Of a stretch of DNA of 6,329 nt, positions 5,998 to 6,329 are shown piece after piece. The position numbers were made by a program, and so were the translations under genes. The stretch lies in the NCBI GenBank assembly GCA_003132085.1, contig PKWO01000470.1, positions 214 to 6,542 of the forward strand, read 5' to 3'. A model generated the notes under the pieces. The model was not told the DNA's origin. It ran no database searches and saw nothing but the letters and a program-made list of their open reading frames with translations. This stretch comes from Oxalobacteraceae bacterium. Lineage in GTDB: Bacteria; Pseudomonadota; Gammaproteobacteria; Burkholderiales; Burkholderiaceae_D. Within the stretch, counting starts at the first letter, position 1; each line of letters starts with the position of its first letter.

Positions 5998-6038
5998 GCG
6001 CTTCCCTCCTCCGCGAGCAATGGAGGAAAGCAAGGCGC
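5998..6038. terminator. Second imperfect hairpin between the esterase and purU
   Basis: CTTCCCTCC (6001-6009) pairs with GGAGGAAAG (6022-6030) with a single C-A mismatch and a 12-base loop. A short GCGC (5998-6001) / GCGC (6035-6038) match lies outside. It is six bases beyond the first hairpin, in the convergent gap. A T-rich end is again missing, so a terminator role is only suggested by position. Confidence 0.3.
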
Positions 6039-6057
6039 GTCACATCAGTTTGTAGGA

Positions 6058-6329
6058 TTATTTGAACACCACCGTCTTGTGCCCATTCAGCAAAATGCGG
6101 TGCTCGACAAACCATTTCACCGCCCGTGCCAGCACCACGCACTCGACATCGCGGCCGATTGCGGTCAGCGTTTCAGGGTTCATCGCGTGGTCGACCCGCT
6201 CCACATCCTGCTCGACAATCGGCCCCTCATCCAGATCGCCGGTGACGAAGTGTGCGGTTGCACCGATCAATTTCACGCCGCGCTCATGCGCTTGGTAATA
6301 CGGTTTCGCACCTTTGAAGCTGGGCAAAA
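6058..6329 (-). CDS. purU: Formyltetrahydrofolate deformylase, C-terminal part (5' end beyond window)
   Basis: PurU hydrolyses 10-formyl-THF to formate and THF, balancing one-carbon pools and supplying formate to PurT for purine synthesis. About 90 C-terminal residues are visible and end at a TAA (6060-6058). They carry LPSFKGAKPY at the left of the fragment and GATAHFVTGDLDEGPIVEQD, the catalytic segment of the formyltransferase fold. The His and the Asp of LDEGP correspond to His137 and Asp144 of PurN by pattern. NPETLTAIGRDVECVVLARA and a terminal HRILLNGHKTVVF follow, typical of PurU. The TTG at 6327-6325 is an internal Leu, not a start: PurU is normally about 280-290 residues, so roughly 190 residues plus the N-terminal ACT domain lie outside the window. 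The gene converges on the esterase. Confidence 0.93.
   Translation of the reverse strand, partial: LPSFKGAKPYYQAHERGVKLIGATAHFVTGDLDEGPIVEQDVERVDHAMNPETLTAIGRDVECVVLARAVKWFVEHRILLNGHKTVVFK

Noticed and set aside
6325..6327. TTG as the start of a small protein of 89 residues.
   Set aside because: The sequence is the C-terminal third of PurU and lies inside the conserved domain, so the gene runs past the window edge.

Overview
The window reads as ordinary chromosomal DNA of a beta-proteobacterium, most likely of the Burkholderiales/Oxalobacteraceae type (Herminiimonas, Janthinobacterium, Collimonas and relatives). This rests on the look of the proteins, the moderately high GC, and the divergent pmbA / darP(yjgA) pair followed by mogA, an arrangement I associate with these bacteria. 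I could run no database search, so the genus is an inference. No mobile element, tRNA, rRNA, CRISPR array or phage gene is visible. Coding density is high, and no gap between genes exceeds 142 bases.

Layout. Positions 1-1962 (+) hold the 3' part of a large multidomain flavoprotein: a GltD-like NADPH/FAD oxidoreductase module fused to a PyrK-like FAD/NAD/iron-sulfur electron-transfer module. pncC (2004-2489, +), a stand-alone CinA C-terminal-type NMN amidohydrolase, follows 41 bases later. A 142-base convergent gap (2490-2631) holds nested inverted repeats. pmbA (2632-3996, -) is separated by 72 bases from the divergent darP (4069-4677, +), and this gap probably holds both promoters. mogA (4661-5272, +) overlaps the end of darP by 17 bases. 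An alpha/beta-hydrolase carboxylesterase (5313-5984, +) follows after 40 bases. After a 73-base convergent gap with two hairpins, the window ends in the 3' part of purU (6058-6329, -).

How the genes relate. darP, mogA and the esterase form a plausible co-transcribed run. DarP assists late 50S assembly, MogA adenylylates molybdopterin, and the esterase has no obvious link to either. PncC salvages NMN to NaMN for NAD resynthesis, so its position behind an NAD(P)-using flavoprotein is suggestive but may be chance. PmbA is the non-metal partner of the TldD/TldE protease. PurU releases formate and THF from 10-formyl-THF.

I did not find a convincing new multi-gene system. The signal most worth following is inside the flavoprotein: an in-frame run of nine T at the linker between its two modules, followed three bases later by an inverted repeat. 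Slippage there in either direction would release the GltD-like module alone. Other observations are an about 75-residue helical insertion in the Rossmann fold, a non-standard cysteine spacing in the PyrK-like cluster, and a perfect 10-bp hairpin across the esterase stop codon.
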